NCBI GenBank assembly: GCA_026413225.1
Contig: CM048552.1
Span: 25,099,001-25,163,000 of the forward strand
From: Otis tarda
Taxonomy: Eukaryota; Chordata; Aves; Otidiformes; Otididae
Direction: 5' to 3'
DNA: 64,000 nucleotides
Part shown: in pieces, positions 1-11,971 of the stretch
How the letters are laid out: the number at the start of each line of letters is the position of its first letter
Numbering within the stretch: the first letter of the stretch is position 1
Position numbers and translations under genes: made by a program
The notes under the pieces: generated by a model
The model's input: only the letters and a program-made list of their open reading frames with translations
Told to the model about the DNA's origin: nothing
The model's database searches: none

Positions 1-305
1 ATAGCCAGGTTATGTATTTGATTATTTCAATTAGTTCCCATGATTAAAGTTTCATCCTTCCTGGGCAAATGAGCTAATCAATAACAGGACACATTTTGTT
101 GCTCTCTCTGTCAATCTCCCATTGGGCTTTGTCAATTAATTCGCATATGCTCAGTTTGGTGTGTGATAATTAAATGGGAGATACTGCAATATAAAGTGAA
201 AATTTTACTTTTGTAAAGTGCTATTGATACCCGGAAAGGTTGGACTTTTTTTTCTTCTGCATGCACTGTTAATTCATTTTTCAATATTGCTGATTTACAT
301 TCCAG

Positions 306-404
306 TTTTAAAAATATGTTCAAGTGTGGTAAGAAGAAAACAGCTAGAGAACTGGCCTCAGCACAGGTGATTCAGGAGGAGTACAAGAAGCTTGGATCAA
401 TGAG
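306..404 (+). CDS. SLC13A1: SLC13A1 exon, cytoplasmic loop
   Basis: The acceptor is TTCCAG and the donor AG|GTATGT. The exon enters in split phase (one base finishing a codon) and encodes FKNMFKCGKKK followed by an acidic and basic segment ending KKLGSM. It matches the human stretch FKEMFKCGKTKT through QEYQKLG, the intracellular loop before a membrane helix. It is the first exon in the window; upstream bases 1-305 are intron. Confidence 0.9.
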
Positions 405-3400
405 GTATGTCAAAATATAAGTCTGCAAACAAGAGTGAGTACATCCAAGTGCAGATTCAGGAAAATGTATAACCCATTCTACTTCTGCTCTAGCTACCCA
501 GAAATAGTTACACTTGTCTTGTTCATTCTAATGACCCTGCTGTGGTTCACCAGAGAGCCTGGCTTCATCCCAGGATGGTCTTCACTCTTCCCAAAGTAAG
601 TAATCTTTTTGATAAACCAACAAGAACTGTACTGTGTCGTAACAGCATACCTTCTTTTCTTCTCAATTAAAAAAAAAAACCAAACTTTAAATACTTTGGA
701 AATATTCCAGGATGAAGTTGTTGAAAACCTTTGTAGTGTACACAATAGGTACTCCAGCAACTTCATAGATGTATATGTGCAATATCTGATATGTGCTAAA
801 CCCAGTACAGGATAAAATAAAGTGCCTCCTAAAAGGAACTGCATCTATTTTTTAGACTTGATCCAGTGAGGGAGAATGTATAATGATTGATGCTACAATA
901 TCCTACTTCCTCATCAAATCTACAATTTCAAGAATAAATCTTTGGTTAGAATTTTTTGATCTAGTGCCCTTAGTGACAGCCACACTTGCATGCATACAGA
1001 CCAACATCCCCTGCTTTGACAGCTCTAATTAATGATTTAAATTACTATCTGTTCATACATAACTCTCTCAACATTACAGTTCAACTAACAACCAAAAATC
1101 CAGGAACTATTCAGGAACTATTATGTTTTTTTTCCTCATGCTGAAGCTTGGTTTTCAGTCCCTTCCCCACAATCACCTGGGCTTTTTTCCCTAAGGAATT
1201 GGTCGCTCTTGCAAGAACTTATAATACTGTGATCTCTCTTGTTCTCTTGCTGTAATTACTGTAATTTCAGTTCTGTGATAAAGGTCTGAGTTTTGCTCTG
1301 GAGTACTGGGAAGTAGTTGCAGGAGTGGGAGGAGCAGGACTTTGTGCTGTTTAGGCCCTTCTGGATTTAACATTTATTACTGGATGGATCAAAGGCCAGT
1401 GCTGGACTTGAATGGTAATTTTCCATTTTGTTTTCCTGTGTGTCTGTCATAAATGACATGTGAATATGCATTCATCATGCCTCCTCTCTTTGATTCATAC
1501 ACACACACACAATCCTCTGCCAGAAAGTCTGATCGGGGATATTACAAGAAAAAAATTGTAGCCCTTTGAAGATTTAAAGTGCAAAGCAAAATTATTTTGT
1601 GTAAAAAAAAAATAGCATTTCAAAGTGCAATAAAAAATAGGATTGTTTTAAAATTGTTTTTTCATGATCCAAAAAATTGCAAGAGAACATTTTTTTTCTT
1701 TTATAACAGCAGAGCTGATGATCATTATCTCATATGAAACACTGTATTCTTGAAGGGGTTTTGGAGTGTTGACCTAATCAAGCAATCAGTCAGCTAAGCA
1801 ATCAGGCTAGCTTTGTTTCTCTTTCTTCATATTAACATTCAGTGCTTATCGAGCACCGTTTAACAAGATACATCTAATAGTGAAAAACAGACATTGTAAA
1901 CAACCTTTCAGATTTGGGACTTATGGCTCAAATTGATTATTTCAGTCCAGAGATCCCCATTTTCCTATTTGAAGTTGTGTTTTTACTGTTGACTGAGGAT
2001 TTTGTTCACTGGCAAGAAAAGGCAGAATATTATAAGTGTGATTACAGGTTCTGCATGGGGATGTTACTTTTTGAGTGCCCTCTAACGTTTTCCTTGGAAA
2101 GAAATGCAAGCACATGTCATGTCACATTAGACTGAATCATGTTACTATTTCAGTGAGGTAACCTGAAGAGAAACGAAGCTTGTATTACTGCCTAACAAAA
2201 CCTTTGAAGAGAAAGAAAGCATTTCCTACTCTTCAGACCATGCCTATTACTAGATAGCTTTACTTTATCGATCAATTGCATTAATTGGCATAAAACCAGG
2301 AAATTGTTTTTTTACTTTTCCAAGCAACAGAAAACTTCTCAGCCAAGACATGAGTGGGGCAAGGAGCCAGCACAAGTACAGCTGGGAGCAGTAGTGAGCC
2401 ATCTTCTTTAAAGAAAATAAAGGAGCCATCAGGAAAAAGAACTCAAAACTCAAGCACTGTGGTTCTGTCAGTTGTTACATTGCACACATTATCGTGATGT
2501 GCAAGAGGCTTCTAGCACTGCATGAACTGCGGCTCACATCTCTTATGCATATGTGTTCCCTAATGCCTCCGCGTACAAAGTCATCCAGTTTTTTCCACTT
2601 AAGTATACTGATAGGCATGTGCACAACTTCCTTAAGTTCATGTTACAGGAAACAACAGCAAGGAAATATTCTCCACCCTTAGAAATCTGATTTCTTATCA
2701 GAAACCTGACAGTACTTATTTTGCACAGGACCTTACCCTACAGTCTCAAGGCAGCCTCAGGGAAGTTCTGTCATCTGCACAGATGAGCTTTGTCCTTAGG
2801 AAAAGCTGCAAAGTCAGAGCTCTAAGTAACCTTGAGACCCTCTGTAGCCCATGAGTGGGTCCTACTAGGTACAATTCAGACCACTCCCAGGGTCTTAAAC
2901 CAGACAGCACCGCCAGTTCATTTATTCTAACATACTGAAGATCAAAAGAGCTACATTGTTCTCTGTGTTAAGCCCAGTACATATTTATTTTATTAGAACA
3001 TGAATTCCCAGAAAGCAACCAGACTTGATTTCATGGTAGCAAAGCACAGGTTCCTCAGATTTTGGAATTAACCACTTTCCTTGATAGTCTGTCTGTCCTG
3101 GTGCATAATCATTTCTGTTGCCAAAGTAAACAAGACAAACTCGTACCTTGTTTTCTGTCTGAATATAGCTTCCAGTCACCTGCTTTTGTCTTTCCCTGCT
3201 GGATTAAAAACATTTCTATGATAAGTGCCTTAAGGATATAGGTGTCCGGTTTAATGATATCACATGATAACCTTCATTTTGACGAACTAAATGGCACGCT
3301 CAGGGTTTTGCTTCAAGAAACAAATTGTCACCACACTCACCACCCATGTTCATGTTCTCAGCCCCTTGTGTGCATCCACACAAGTTACTGAATGCCCTTT

Positions 3401-6400
3401 TAAAATACAGACACTGATTTTTTTTTAAATCCCAGCAGAAATATTGGTATTTAAATATGATACCCCCACACTTTTTAAGGGCTACTTTTTGATCCACATT
3501 TGTGCTGTATCAGAATTGAGTAGAGCTCATTTCTAAGCAGCATTATCAGATGCCTTTCAAATATACATTACCTTTACCAGTTAATTTTTGTTAAGAAAAT
3601 TTTGTAACTCTATTAAAGACTAATCCTTTCCTGTCCTGCTCGGAGTCCCTGTTACCTCCCTCTGGAGGCAGACAGCAGGATGTTTTAATAACTGTTGTAT
3701 AATAGTACAGAGAGAAGCACAGAGTAAACACGCCTGTTTCCTCTCCAGCTGTTGACAGCACAGGATCACACATCATTGCTGTTACAGCAGTTTCCTTCCA
3801 TGTCCTGGCCTGATTCCAGGCTGTAGGGTATTATCTGCAATTAGAGGAGTTTCAAGTTGGCCTTTGGCCAGGGCTTTATGAACGTCATAAGAAACAGAAA
3901 GTTCAACACTGGGCTGCAGCTGATTACAGCTGATGTATGCATCATGGGCTTCCCTCATGCTTACTGAGATTATTGCCTCAGTGTATTCTTCCTTTTTTTC
4001 TGCATGGTTTATTCCTTTCTTTACTGCCAATACAAGACCACTATGTACTTTTGTCCACAGTCCTGTTCTCTACACTGATCTCAGTTGGAGTTATTGTGAG
4101 ATTTCCCTAACCAACAGCTGTTTTTGCTTCCTTATAGGACAATCAGATTTGCAGTGATACAAAAAGGTAGATGTATATGCAATTGTATTACCGCTTGGCT
4201 AAACGGACTTTGAAAAATGGCTGTCTCAAAATTCGACAATGATTGAAAAGCTTGTTTGGCATGGTGCCACGTGTCTCTTCATAACAGTATGACTAACAGT
4301 AGGATGTTGTTTGTGTCCCAAGTAGGTTTTCTGAGAATGGTTTTTTGCATCAGGGATACTAAGTTTCTGTGAGTAAAAAATTGCGCCTCCTTAGTTCAAT
4401 GAGGGGAAGTGCAAAGTCCTGCACCTGGGGAGGAACAACCCCAGGCACCAGCACACACTGGGGGCCACATAGTTGGAACGCGGCTTGGTGGAAAAGGACT
4501 TGGGGGTCCTGATGGGCACGAAGTTGAACATAAGCCAGCAATGTGCCCTTGCAGCAAAGAGGGCAAATGGTGTCCTGGGCTGTGTTAGGAGAAGCGTTGC
4601 CAGCAGGTCAAGGGAGCTGATCCTTCCCCTCTGCTCATCACTGATGAGGCCGTACCTGGAGTGCTGCGTCCAGTTCTGGGCTTCTCAGTACAAGGCATGG
4701 ATGTACTGGAGAGAGTCCAACAAAGGGCCACAAATATGATTAAGGGACTGGAGCATCTCCCCTATGAGGAGGGGCTGAGACAGCTGGGACTGTTCAGCCT
4801 GGAGAAGGCAAAGCTGCAGAGGCATCTTGTCAATGTTTAAAAATACCTTGGAGGGTGCAAAAAGGACGGAGCCAGGCTCTTCTCAGTGGTGTCCAGTGAC
4901 AGTACAAGAGGCAATGGGCACAAACTGAAATATAGGGGGTTTCTCCTGAACATCGGGAAACACTTTTTACCTGTGAAGGTGATTGAGCACTGGCATAGGT
5001 TGCCCAGAGAGGCTGTGGACTCTCCATCCTTGGAGATATTCAAAAGCTGCCTGGACATGGTTATGGGCAACTGGGTCCGGGTAACTATGCTTGAGAAGGG
5101 GGGGTTGGACCAGGTGACCTCCAGAGGTCCTTTCCAACCTCAAATACTCTGTGAAGAAACAGCTACCTAGAAGAAAGTGGCAGCATGAATTGCTTCTGTA
5201 TCTAAATTTTGCCTTCCTTCAAAACACCTAGCAGAGTGCAGGATAGAATCCTAGAGGAAGAGATTCTCTGCTCTTGAGACCCAGTGCATCTAGTCCTAGG
5301 CTAAATGTGGTATTTAGGCAGAACCCTCTGCCTTAAGAAACCATAACAAAATAATAACTTGGTTTTTTAAAAAGTTTTTCCTGTGCTAGCAGATAATAGG
5401 AAGCAGGAGACAAAATATATTACAGAACCACTTCAACTTCTGTGGCAGCTTCACTCTCTGACAGTATTAGCTAAAACTGCTGATTGTGGTGTCAGTGTGC
5501 TATGCATATAAAGATTTTTTGAACCTCACCATGTTAAAGCAAAGGGATCTACCAGATTATATGTTTGTAACATGTAATTGGGAGATGATTTTTCCCTTTC
5601 AGTGAAAAGCCCTGGTTTAGTATAAAAACTTAAGCTGCAGGGAAGATCTGCTGGGAAGTTATGCTTGGACCTACTGTAGCTGCGTATGCAGAAATGTATA
5701 TGGTGTGAGGCTGCAAGGACAAATATATTGTTATATTGGTTCAGGAAAACTTACAGAAGAACTTACAGAAAATAGAAAAACAAAGTAACAAAGCTAAAGA
5801 AAATGTTGGTTTTAACTTTTTTTTAGCAGAATGATCATCTTGACTGAAATAAGACAGACTGGGATACGTCACCACCTGACAATGTGTGACAGAATCAGAA
5901 GGATGTGTCAAAATGGCTTTAGAGCTCAGCTTTGCACTTTACCTGATCTTGGGGCTACTCTGTACAAGTTAGAAGGATATTGGATCAGTTTAAGAAACAC
6001 TAGTGCAAGCAGTTCTCAGGTTTTGGAAACAACCAAAATAAACATGGCTCTTGTGTCTATGGCCCTAGTAGTGACAGCCATAGGAGGATGATAATAAAGC
6101 TCTGCTGCCTTCTCTTAGCCACAGAACCATCATCCTTTGTGGTGCATCCTATGCACAGTGCTCTTAAGGCCTGCTGGATTGAATATACTACAGAGCATGT
6201 TACAGTTATTAAATTTATCATTGAACTGTGAGAATTAGTTGTTTAAGCATGAGCTATTCCCAAACATTCACCTTTCCCAGCTTATTTCTGTGTGATAAAA
6301 TAACACATGCTTTCTCAAGATGCTTATTTATGAATTTAGGGGGCTTGCATCTAATATTTCTACAGATGTGGTGAATTGACCTTTGGCTGCCAGATGCCCA

Positions 6401-9400
6401 CTCAGTCACTCTCTCACTCCCCAGTAGGACAAGGGAGAAAATAAGGTCAAAAAGTTCATAGGTCGACAAAAAGACAGGGAGATCCCTTATCAGTTACTAT
6501 CATGGGCAAAACAGACTCGATTTGGGGAAAATTAATTTAATTTAATTGATAATGAAAAATACAGTTGGATGGTGAGAAACAAAGACAAAAACTAAAACAC
6601 CATTCCCCCACTCCCTTTCTTCCTAGGCTCGACTTCACTCCTTCATTCCTGCCTCCTCTACCTCTTTCCATTGCACCAAGCAGAGCAGAAGTGGGGAATG
6701 GGGAGTCGTGGTCAGTCCATAACAGCTCCTTTCTGCCGCTCCACCCTCATCTTCACTCTTTTCCCCCACTCTTCCTGACTATACATATTTACGTGTTTTT
6801 TTCTTGTTAACTTCTCCTTAGGTATAAAGGCTATGCTACGGATTCAACAACTGCCTTACTGATAGGCCTCCTGTTCTTTATTATTCCAGCAAAAACATTG
6901 TCTAGGACTTCAAATGGAGAAAACAGTTGAGTATATTTTGATGTGGCTTTTACTACAATAAGGTATCTAAGATGCACCCATAAATACAAATTACTGCATT
7001 TGTTAAAGAAATGTTGTTAAATGCTAATGTTACAATCTTAATGCAGGATCTTACTGGGATATAAAGCATCCCTGGCCTGGAAGTCAGTGACAACAGTTAA
7101 GCAGGAGGTAGCACTGTGCAGGAACCTGCTACCTGCAGCCCACCACCGCCAATGGAAACCACCTTTCCATTGACTGCAATGGGCTTTGACCGGGCCTGCA
7201 CGGGGCAGGGTTGGGTTCATTTTCTGCAAATGTTACTGCTTATTGAAGGTGCCCTATAAAATTAGACGTGGTAAATGAGTCCATTCTCATTTAATTTTTC
7301 CCCTTCAGAACGGAATTTACCCTGACTGAAGTATACCTCTGGCTTGTCCTCTTTATACATTCAGTTCTGCTGCTGAAATCAATGAGATCTAGGGGTTCGA
7401 AGAGAATGCAAGATCAGAACCTAAATGAGTCTAAGTGAAACAGCATTTGCTCAGCAATCTGTCTGAGTAGTGTAGTTTTACTGAGTAAATTAAACTTATT
7501 GATATCCCATAGCTATCTTTCACATAGGGAAGGAGGGGAGAGGGGTCAAAGCTCCACTGATGGAAACCGTTGTAGCTCTGTTGTCTTCAGGCAGTGACAG
7601 TTTTCACCAGCTAAGGATCTGTCGCAGACAGTGCAAGTTGTTCACGTCAAAGACTTTCTTCATGTTATAATGATGAGATTTTGCCTATGAGTATTTCCCA
7701 AGTACTTCCTCAGAGAGATTATTTCAAGATGGTTTTCAGTATGTTTTTTAAATGTTGATGGGGGCTGTTTGTTTGTTTGATTTTTTAATTTTTTTTTTTC
7801 TCTAGCTGCTTTTGGTTACACTCCACTGATTACTTGGAAGGAATTTCAGTCATGCATGCCGTGGGAAATAGCTATTCTTGTTGGTGGTGGGTTTGCACTG
7901 GCAGACGGCTGTGAGGTAATTTATAGACAATACTGAACAATTAGCATGACCCACATCAGAAGCAACTCAGACATACAGTGAATTCACAGTTATCCTCTTG
8001 TTTTAGCAATTTATTCTGTAGCAATACTGTATAAAATAAATGAGACAAACATTCAAGACGTTCAGAAAGCAAGGTTACAAAAAAGAAGTTTGTTTTGTCT
8101 TCAAAGACTATGCACAATGATTATTACTGTTTGTTATTTAATTTAAACCTGATGGCAGTAGGAGTTGTACAGACATACTGTTTCCAAAGCCTGAGGGTTA
8201 ATGTCCCATGCCACAGAGGCACTCCAATGTGGAGCCTTGCTGGCTACTCCAGTAAACAGAGCAGGTTCGGGCCCAGACTCCAGTTATGAAGCCTGATAGA
8301 TGCATATTAGAGTTTTCTGATCATAACTCCTCTAAACATTTCAGAGCTGCAAATACATATAAATGGAATATAGTTTGCATGGGTTCCTATAGGACACCAC
8401 TGAACTAGAAAAATGTGCTTAAAATCATGTGGTAGAATATAGAAAATGTTTCAGATTTTTTTCTCTTTTACACAAATAGTTCACAATTAGCAGATGAGTA
8501 AATTCCTGTTCTATACCATTCATTAAACTTTCTTTTCAGCTATTTGTACAATGTAATCATGTTATTATATTCCTTATGCAGGTATCAAAACTTTCTGAGT
8601 GGGTAGCAAGTAAATTGAGCCCTCTAGGATCATTACCCTTGTGGCTGGTCATCCTGATATCATGCCTTATTGTCACTTCAGTAACAGAAGTGGCCAGCAA
8701 TCCAGCTACCATTACGATATTTTTGCCTATACTATCTCCTTTGGTGAGTATAACGCAGGTTGTTTTTAAGCAGAATCTGCTCTGTCATCCATGTAAGAAT
8801 ACAGTTGCTCAAAGAAGAAGTTTTAGAAAGTCTTCATAAGATATGTCCTGTTTGGTTTTTTTTATTTTATTTTTGCTGTGCTGTGCTCTGTTGTACATTG
8901 GATGCTTGGTTGTTTTGGAGCTTTCTTACAAATGTGCTGAAAATTCAGTAAAATTAGGTAAAAGTTCAACACTCGTAAATCAACGCTGTTTTTCCTATTT
9001 GCAAACAGTTGAAACACTTAAACAGGACAGGTCTCTTAGTGTTTCTTCAGCAAAAATGGTTAACATTGCACATTTCAAGCTGTCACCAAAGAGAAGAGAG
9101 GGCTAATAAATGTGCTTTATGTGTAACTCTCATTTCTTCTCTCCTTAGCTCAATTGTGTCCTTTCTTATCATCTTTACCAAAACACCCAGTTCTTTCTTC
9201 TTCTTCAAAACTTACTGATCATCTTCTAGTCTGTAGATTTTCCTTTTGGCTAGCACATACTAATGCCCCTTCCCTCTCTTCCAAAGAAACCTCATTCCAC
9301 ACTTCATTGAATCCTTCCAACGCATTATATACAAATTTAACTTTATCCTATCTCTTGCAGTGCTTTGCTTTTAGTGGTTGTGCAGTGGCCACTCTCTGCA

Positions 9401-10055
9401 ATAGTCTCATTTTATGGAATCAACTACAATTAGAAAACATTAGGTGTGAATTTAAAGTTCAGTAGCTATTCCATATTAGAATCACCTTTTCTCCTCTGAA
9501 GCATTCCCAGATACAATCTTAAAATGAATTATCAGAAAAGGTTATTTCTCACTATTTAAACTGGCAGTTCTGTTCACAGTTCACTTGTGTTAATATAATA
9601 CAATTCTATTTATGTATTTCATTTGGCCAGTGTGTCCCTTGACAGCCATTGTCTCTCTTTTATTTTACAATAGGCTGAAGCCATTCATGTGAACCCACTT
9701 TTCATTTTGATACCTGCTACCTTGTGTACTTCCTTTGCATTCCTGCTCCCTGTAGCAAACCCAGCCAACGCCATTGTGTTTTCATATGGTCACTTAACTG
9801 TTATGGACATGGTGAGTTTTAAGTAAAATTCCCTAACAGAGATTTTTAGCATTTTAAAAACTTTCTTCCATGTCTTGATATGATTTTCTGCTTTCTTTTT
9901 CCTCTCTTTAGGTGAAAGCTGGTTTGGGCATTAACATCATCGGAGTCGCCATAGTTATGCTTGCAATTATGACATGGATAGTGCCGATATTCGATCTCTA
10001 TACTTACCCAAGTTGGGCACCAAATATTCCTTCTATAAATAGCACTGGGTTGTAA
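306..10055 (+). CDS. SLC13A1: Sodium/sulfate cotransporter, C-terminal half (7 exons)
   Basis: The joined exons 306-404, 494-595, 6822-6925, 7806-7915, 8582-8743, 9674-9811 and 9912-10055 give 285 residues and a TAA stop with consistent phases. SLC13 proteins are multi-pass plasma-membrane carriers that couple anion uptake to sodium; SLC13A1 takes up sulfate at the apical face of kidney and gut epithelium. Seen here: a helix with LLWFTREPGF, the ATDSTTALLIG helix, the ILVGGGFALADGCE loop, the second SNT-type sodium motif as TEVASNPAT, the CTSFAFLLPVANPANAIVF helix, and the C-terminus DLYTYPSWAP. The last motif and GGGFALADGCE match remembered human SLC13A1 better than SLC13A4, A2, A3 or A5. 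The 5' exons, about half of a ~595-residue protein, are outside the window. Oddities are PA for PP in the NPPNAI loop and VSKLSEW where relatives have ESGLS. It looks functional: no stops and all splice sites canonical. Confidence 0.93.
494..595 (+). CDS. SLC13A1: SLC13A1 exon, LLWFTREPGF helix
   Basis: The acceptor is CTCTAG and the donor AA|GTAAGT. It encodes YPEIVTLVLFILMTLLWF, a membrane helix, then TREPGFIPGWSSLFPK. The WFTR-PGF-GW pattern is a family hallmark of SLC13 carriers. The intron before it is only 89 bases (405-493) and the one after it is 6.2 kb. Confidence 0.93.
4390..5157 (+). mobile_element. CR1 LINE, decayed 3' fragment
   Basis: In + orientation the text follows the CR1 ORF2 end: a KCKVLH-like start, EKDLGVL, CALAAKRANGVLGC, RSVASRSRELILPL and SLMRPYLEC, then a broken tail and a 3' UTR with CCAGGTGACCTCCAGAGGTCC, ending AACCTCAAATACTCTGTGAAG. 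The frame is interrupted several times and the first two thirds of ORF2 are missing, as in the usual 5' truncation of CR1. The 3' UTR wording differs from the copy at 59 kb, so it is a different and older subfamily. Confidence 0.93.
6375..6790 (+). mobile_element. Retrovirus-like avian repeat fossil, copy 1 (partial)
   Basis: Recognisable blocks include GGCAAAACAGACTCGATTTG, a C/T-rich stretch, then GGGGAATGGGGAGTCGTGGTC and CTTTCTGCCGCTCC. The same blocks occur in the same order and orientation at 63.1-63.5 kb. I know this repeat as a common LTR-retrovirus-like component of many bird genomes, but I cannot name the exact family. This copy is shorter and more diverged than the second one and is clearly a broken fossil. 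It ends about 30-45 bases before the next exon. Confidence 0.6.
6822..6925 (+). CDS. SLC13A1: SLC13A1 exon, ATDSTTALLIG helix
   Basis: The acceptor is CTCCTTAG and the donor A|GTTGAG. It encodes YKGYATDSTTALLIGLLF followed by FIIPAKTLSRTSNGEN. The human equivalent reads GFATDSTVALLIGLLFFLIPAKTL. The pyrimidine tract just upstream (6,797-6,821) separates the exon from the retrovirus-like fossil. Confidence 0.94.
7150..7215. repeat. Ancient amniote repeat scrap (CCATTGACTNCAATGGG type)
   Basis: Inside the intron 6,926-7,805, the text TTTCCATTGACTGCAATGGG then CTTTGACCGGGCCTG matches the core-and-end wording of an old palindromic repeat common in turtle, crocodile and bird DNA. It is short and diverged and has no coding capacity. 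Family assignment is from memory. Confidence 0.5.
7806..7915 (+). CDS. SLC13A1: SLC13A1 exon, GGGFALADGCE loop
   Basis: The acceptor is TTTCTCTAG after a T-rich tract and the donor GAG|GTAAT. It encodes FGYTPLITWKEFQSCMPWEI then AILVGGGFALADGCE. Human SLC13A1 reads ITWKEFQSFMPWDIAILVGGGFALADGCE, so this exon is the strongest subtype evidence. Confidence 0.95.
8582..8743 (+). CDS. SLC13A1: SLC13A1 exon, second sodium motif
   Basis: The acceptor is TATGCAG and the donor TTG|GTGAGT. It encodes VSKLSEWVASKLSPLGSLPL, a membrane helix, then TEVASNPATITIFLPILSPL. The S-N-P motif is the SLC13A1/A4 form of the second SNT sodium-binding signature. The start VSKLSEW differs from the ESGLSKW seen in most family members at the first and third positions. 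Confidence 0.95.
9674..9811 (+). CDS. SLC13A1: SLC13A1 exon, LLPVANPANAIVF helix
   Basis: The acceptor is TTACAATAG and the donor ATG|GTGAGT; it holds exactly 46 codons. It encodes AEAIHVNPLFILIPATLC, TSFAFLLPVANPANAIVF and SYGHLTVMDM. The family consensus in the loop is PPNAI; here the second proline codon is GCC (Ala). Confidence 0.95.
9912..10055 (+). CDS. SLC13A1: SLC13A1 terminal coding exon
   Basis: The acceptor is CTCTTTAG, followed by 47 codons and TAA. It encodes VKAGLGINIIGVAIVMLAIM then TWIVPIFDLYTYPSWAPNIP and a short tail SINSTGL. The final NST is a possible N-glycosylation site at the extracellular C-terminus, and human SLC13A1 also ends with an N-x-T (SNETMP). Confidence 0.95.
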   Translation: MKAGLGINIIGVAIVMLAIMTWIVPIFDLYTYPSWAPNIPSINSTGL

Positions 10056-10345
10056 AAAAAAATCAACAAAACCTGGGGATTGTTTTGAATTGGTTTTGTT
10101 TCTTTTCTTTTCCACTAATATGTGGTGGGTCACTTAAAATGCTTTTTGTCACCGCAGCAGTAGGGATCCACGTTAATATAAATGTCATATTTCACAGTCC
10201 TGGAAACTGATGATCCAGTTTGAGAGTCTAATCAGGAGGAGTGCTAGACTTTCTAAATATCATCAAGTTAGATCAAGTTTCTAATCTAGTTCAGCTAGGC
10301 TGAATTTTTATATCTTCATGTTATGAAGGAAAAAATAAATGCACA
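10056..10345 (+). promoter_or_regulatory. SLC13A1: SLC13A1 3' UTR and likely poly-A signal
   Basis: An AATAAA hexamer at 10,334-10,339 is the first one after the stop codon and gives a plausible short 3' UTR of about 290-310 bases. Later AATAAA hexamers near 14,480 and 14,795 could serve as distal signals, but nothing else links them to the gene. Confidence 0.5.
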
Positions 10346-11971
10346 TAGCCATTATTACTGGCAGTTTGCCCCCATTCTCAGGGTAATGAAATAATGAGAT
10401 TTATATTTTATTATTTCAAATACCTTTTATTACTATTACTTTGGTGATATTCAGGGTTTGTCCAAGAACATACTGGTTATCTGTTTTCTAGATTCAAACA
10501 TTGTTTGAAATGGTGTTGATCACGAACAAAAGATCAGGCAGGGCATTGTCTTGAACACATAGTTTACAGATCTGTCAAAAATGTACAGAAAATGGAGAAG
10601 AGCAGCACGACCACTTACACAGCACTTTATCTCTTAAGCACCTTGTAATTTGGAAGGAGAATATATACTTAAGCATATGTTCAGTGTACGTCCTTCCAGG
10701 ACCTCTCTGAAACATGTTGTTGTTTAGTAGTTTTCTCGATAGACATATATAGATAGATCTGAGTTGATCTATATGAATGGAGACTAAATTATCATCATAC
10801 CTCTCTGCCAAAAGTAGAGATATATCCCCTTGATGAGGGAAAGCACAAGACAGAGTGTTGAAGATGTGATGCTCAATCCATCAGTCAAGACTACAGCGCA
10901 TCTTCACGAGGAGGCTCATGATCTCTACGGGACAGGTGGCAGTTTAAGGTTTCTAGACTGTGTTAATATTGTAAACACAAAACAATGCAACGTAGTCAGA
11001 ATGGAAGTTTGGAGTTCAAAGATATCTTCAAATAATGATGTTTTATATGGTTGTTACATGTTTCTCACTGTGAGGACTACAGGATTGTTCTTTTCACCTG
11101 TTGGGAAGATCTGTGACAATTTGTAAAGAGCATTTAGTTAGTATTTTGAATCAAAGCTGCATGTATTTAGCTTGAGTTATCCCTCGGGGCACCTCTATGA
11201 TGGCTGTAAACCTTAATCTGTCTTTTACAGATACTGTAAATTTTTCCTAAAAACAACAACAACAACAAAAAAGTGCTTTTGTTTTTTGATTAGATGGTTT
11301 ACATCTATTTTTGATAGTGCATATTTAGACTAGAGATGTCAGTCATGACTTCTATAACGCCAGAACACAGTGTATAGGATTCTTATATATGTAGTTTGCT
11401 TCCATCAGCTACCGGTTGCAGATTCAGCTGCAATGTTATTAAAGCAGCACCTTTTCTTAACAATGTTTTTGTGTAAATAATTACTATCTGTACTTGCCAC
11501 CACACTTTTCAGCCTGTCTGAGGCTGCTGTCTCTTTAGGATGGCTACCTCCCTTTTCTTTTTTCTGTTTTGTATTTTTTATACAGTGCTTGGTAAAACAG
11601 GGCTACGTCCATGACTATGCCAACTGGGAGCTGCCACTATACGAACAACGTTAACTGATCCCCTGTAGTAATGATTACAATTACAGAGATGCAACACCTG
11701 GCTAAATGAAGCCTCTAAATTATCAGGTACTAGAGGCAAATGTTTATGCGAGTAGCTAATCCAAGACATAGGTCTTGGATTGTATCATACAGTGTCTTCT
11801 CAGAAGAATGTGCAACATAGAAACAAGGAGCTCATGGTTTATGTAGACCTCTGGTCCTGCGGACATAAAGAGGAGAACCAGACAAGAGCCTGCTCTTACT
11901 GCAAGGTTCCCAGGTATCACCTTTCCAATTCTGTCAGTAATTTCCAGATTATTCAAGAACAGGGGAAACAG
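10346..11971. other. Intergenic AT-rich DNA, nothing recognised
   Basis: No coding exon, RNA gene or clear repeat was seen apart from small AAC and GATA-like runs near 11,250 and 10,745. Reading frames are short and not protein-like. Confidence 0.6.

Larger units (their letters stand above)
596..6821 (+). other. 6.2-kb intron with two old insertions
   Basis: This is the largest visible intron. It holds a decayed CR1 copy (about 4,390-5,157) and a retrovirus-like fossil (about 6,375-6,790). The remaining sequence is AT-rich with a short CA run near 1,500 and A/T homopolymers; no alternative exon with a convincing reading frame was seen. Confidence 0.8.
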
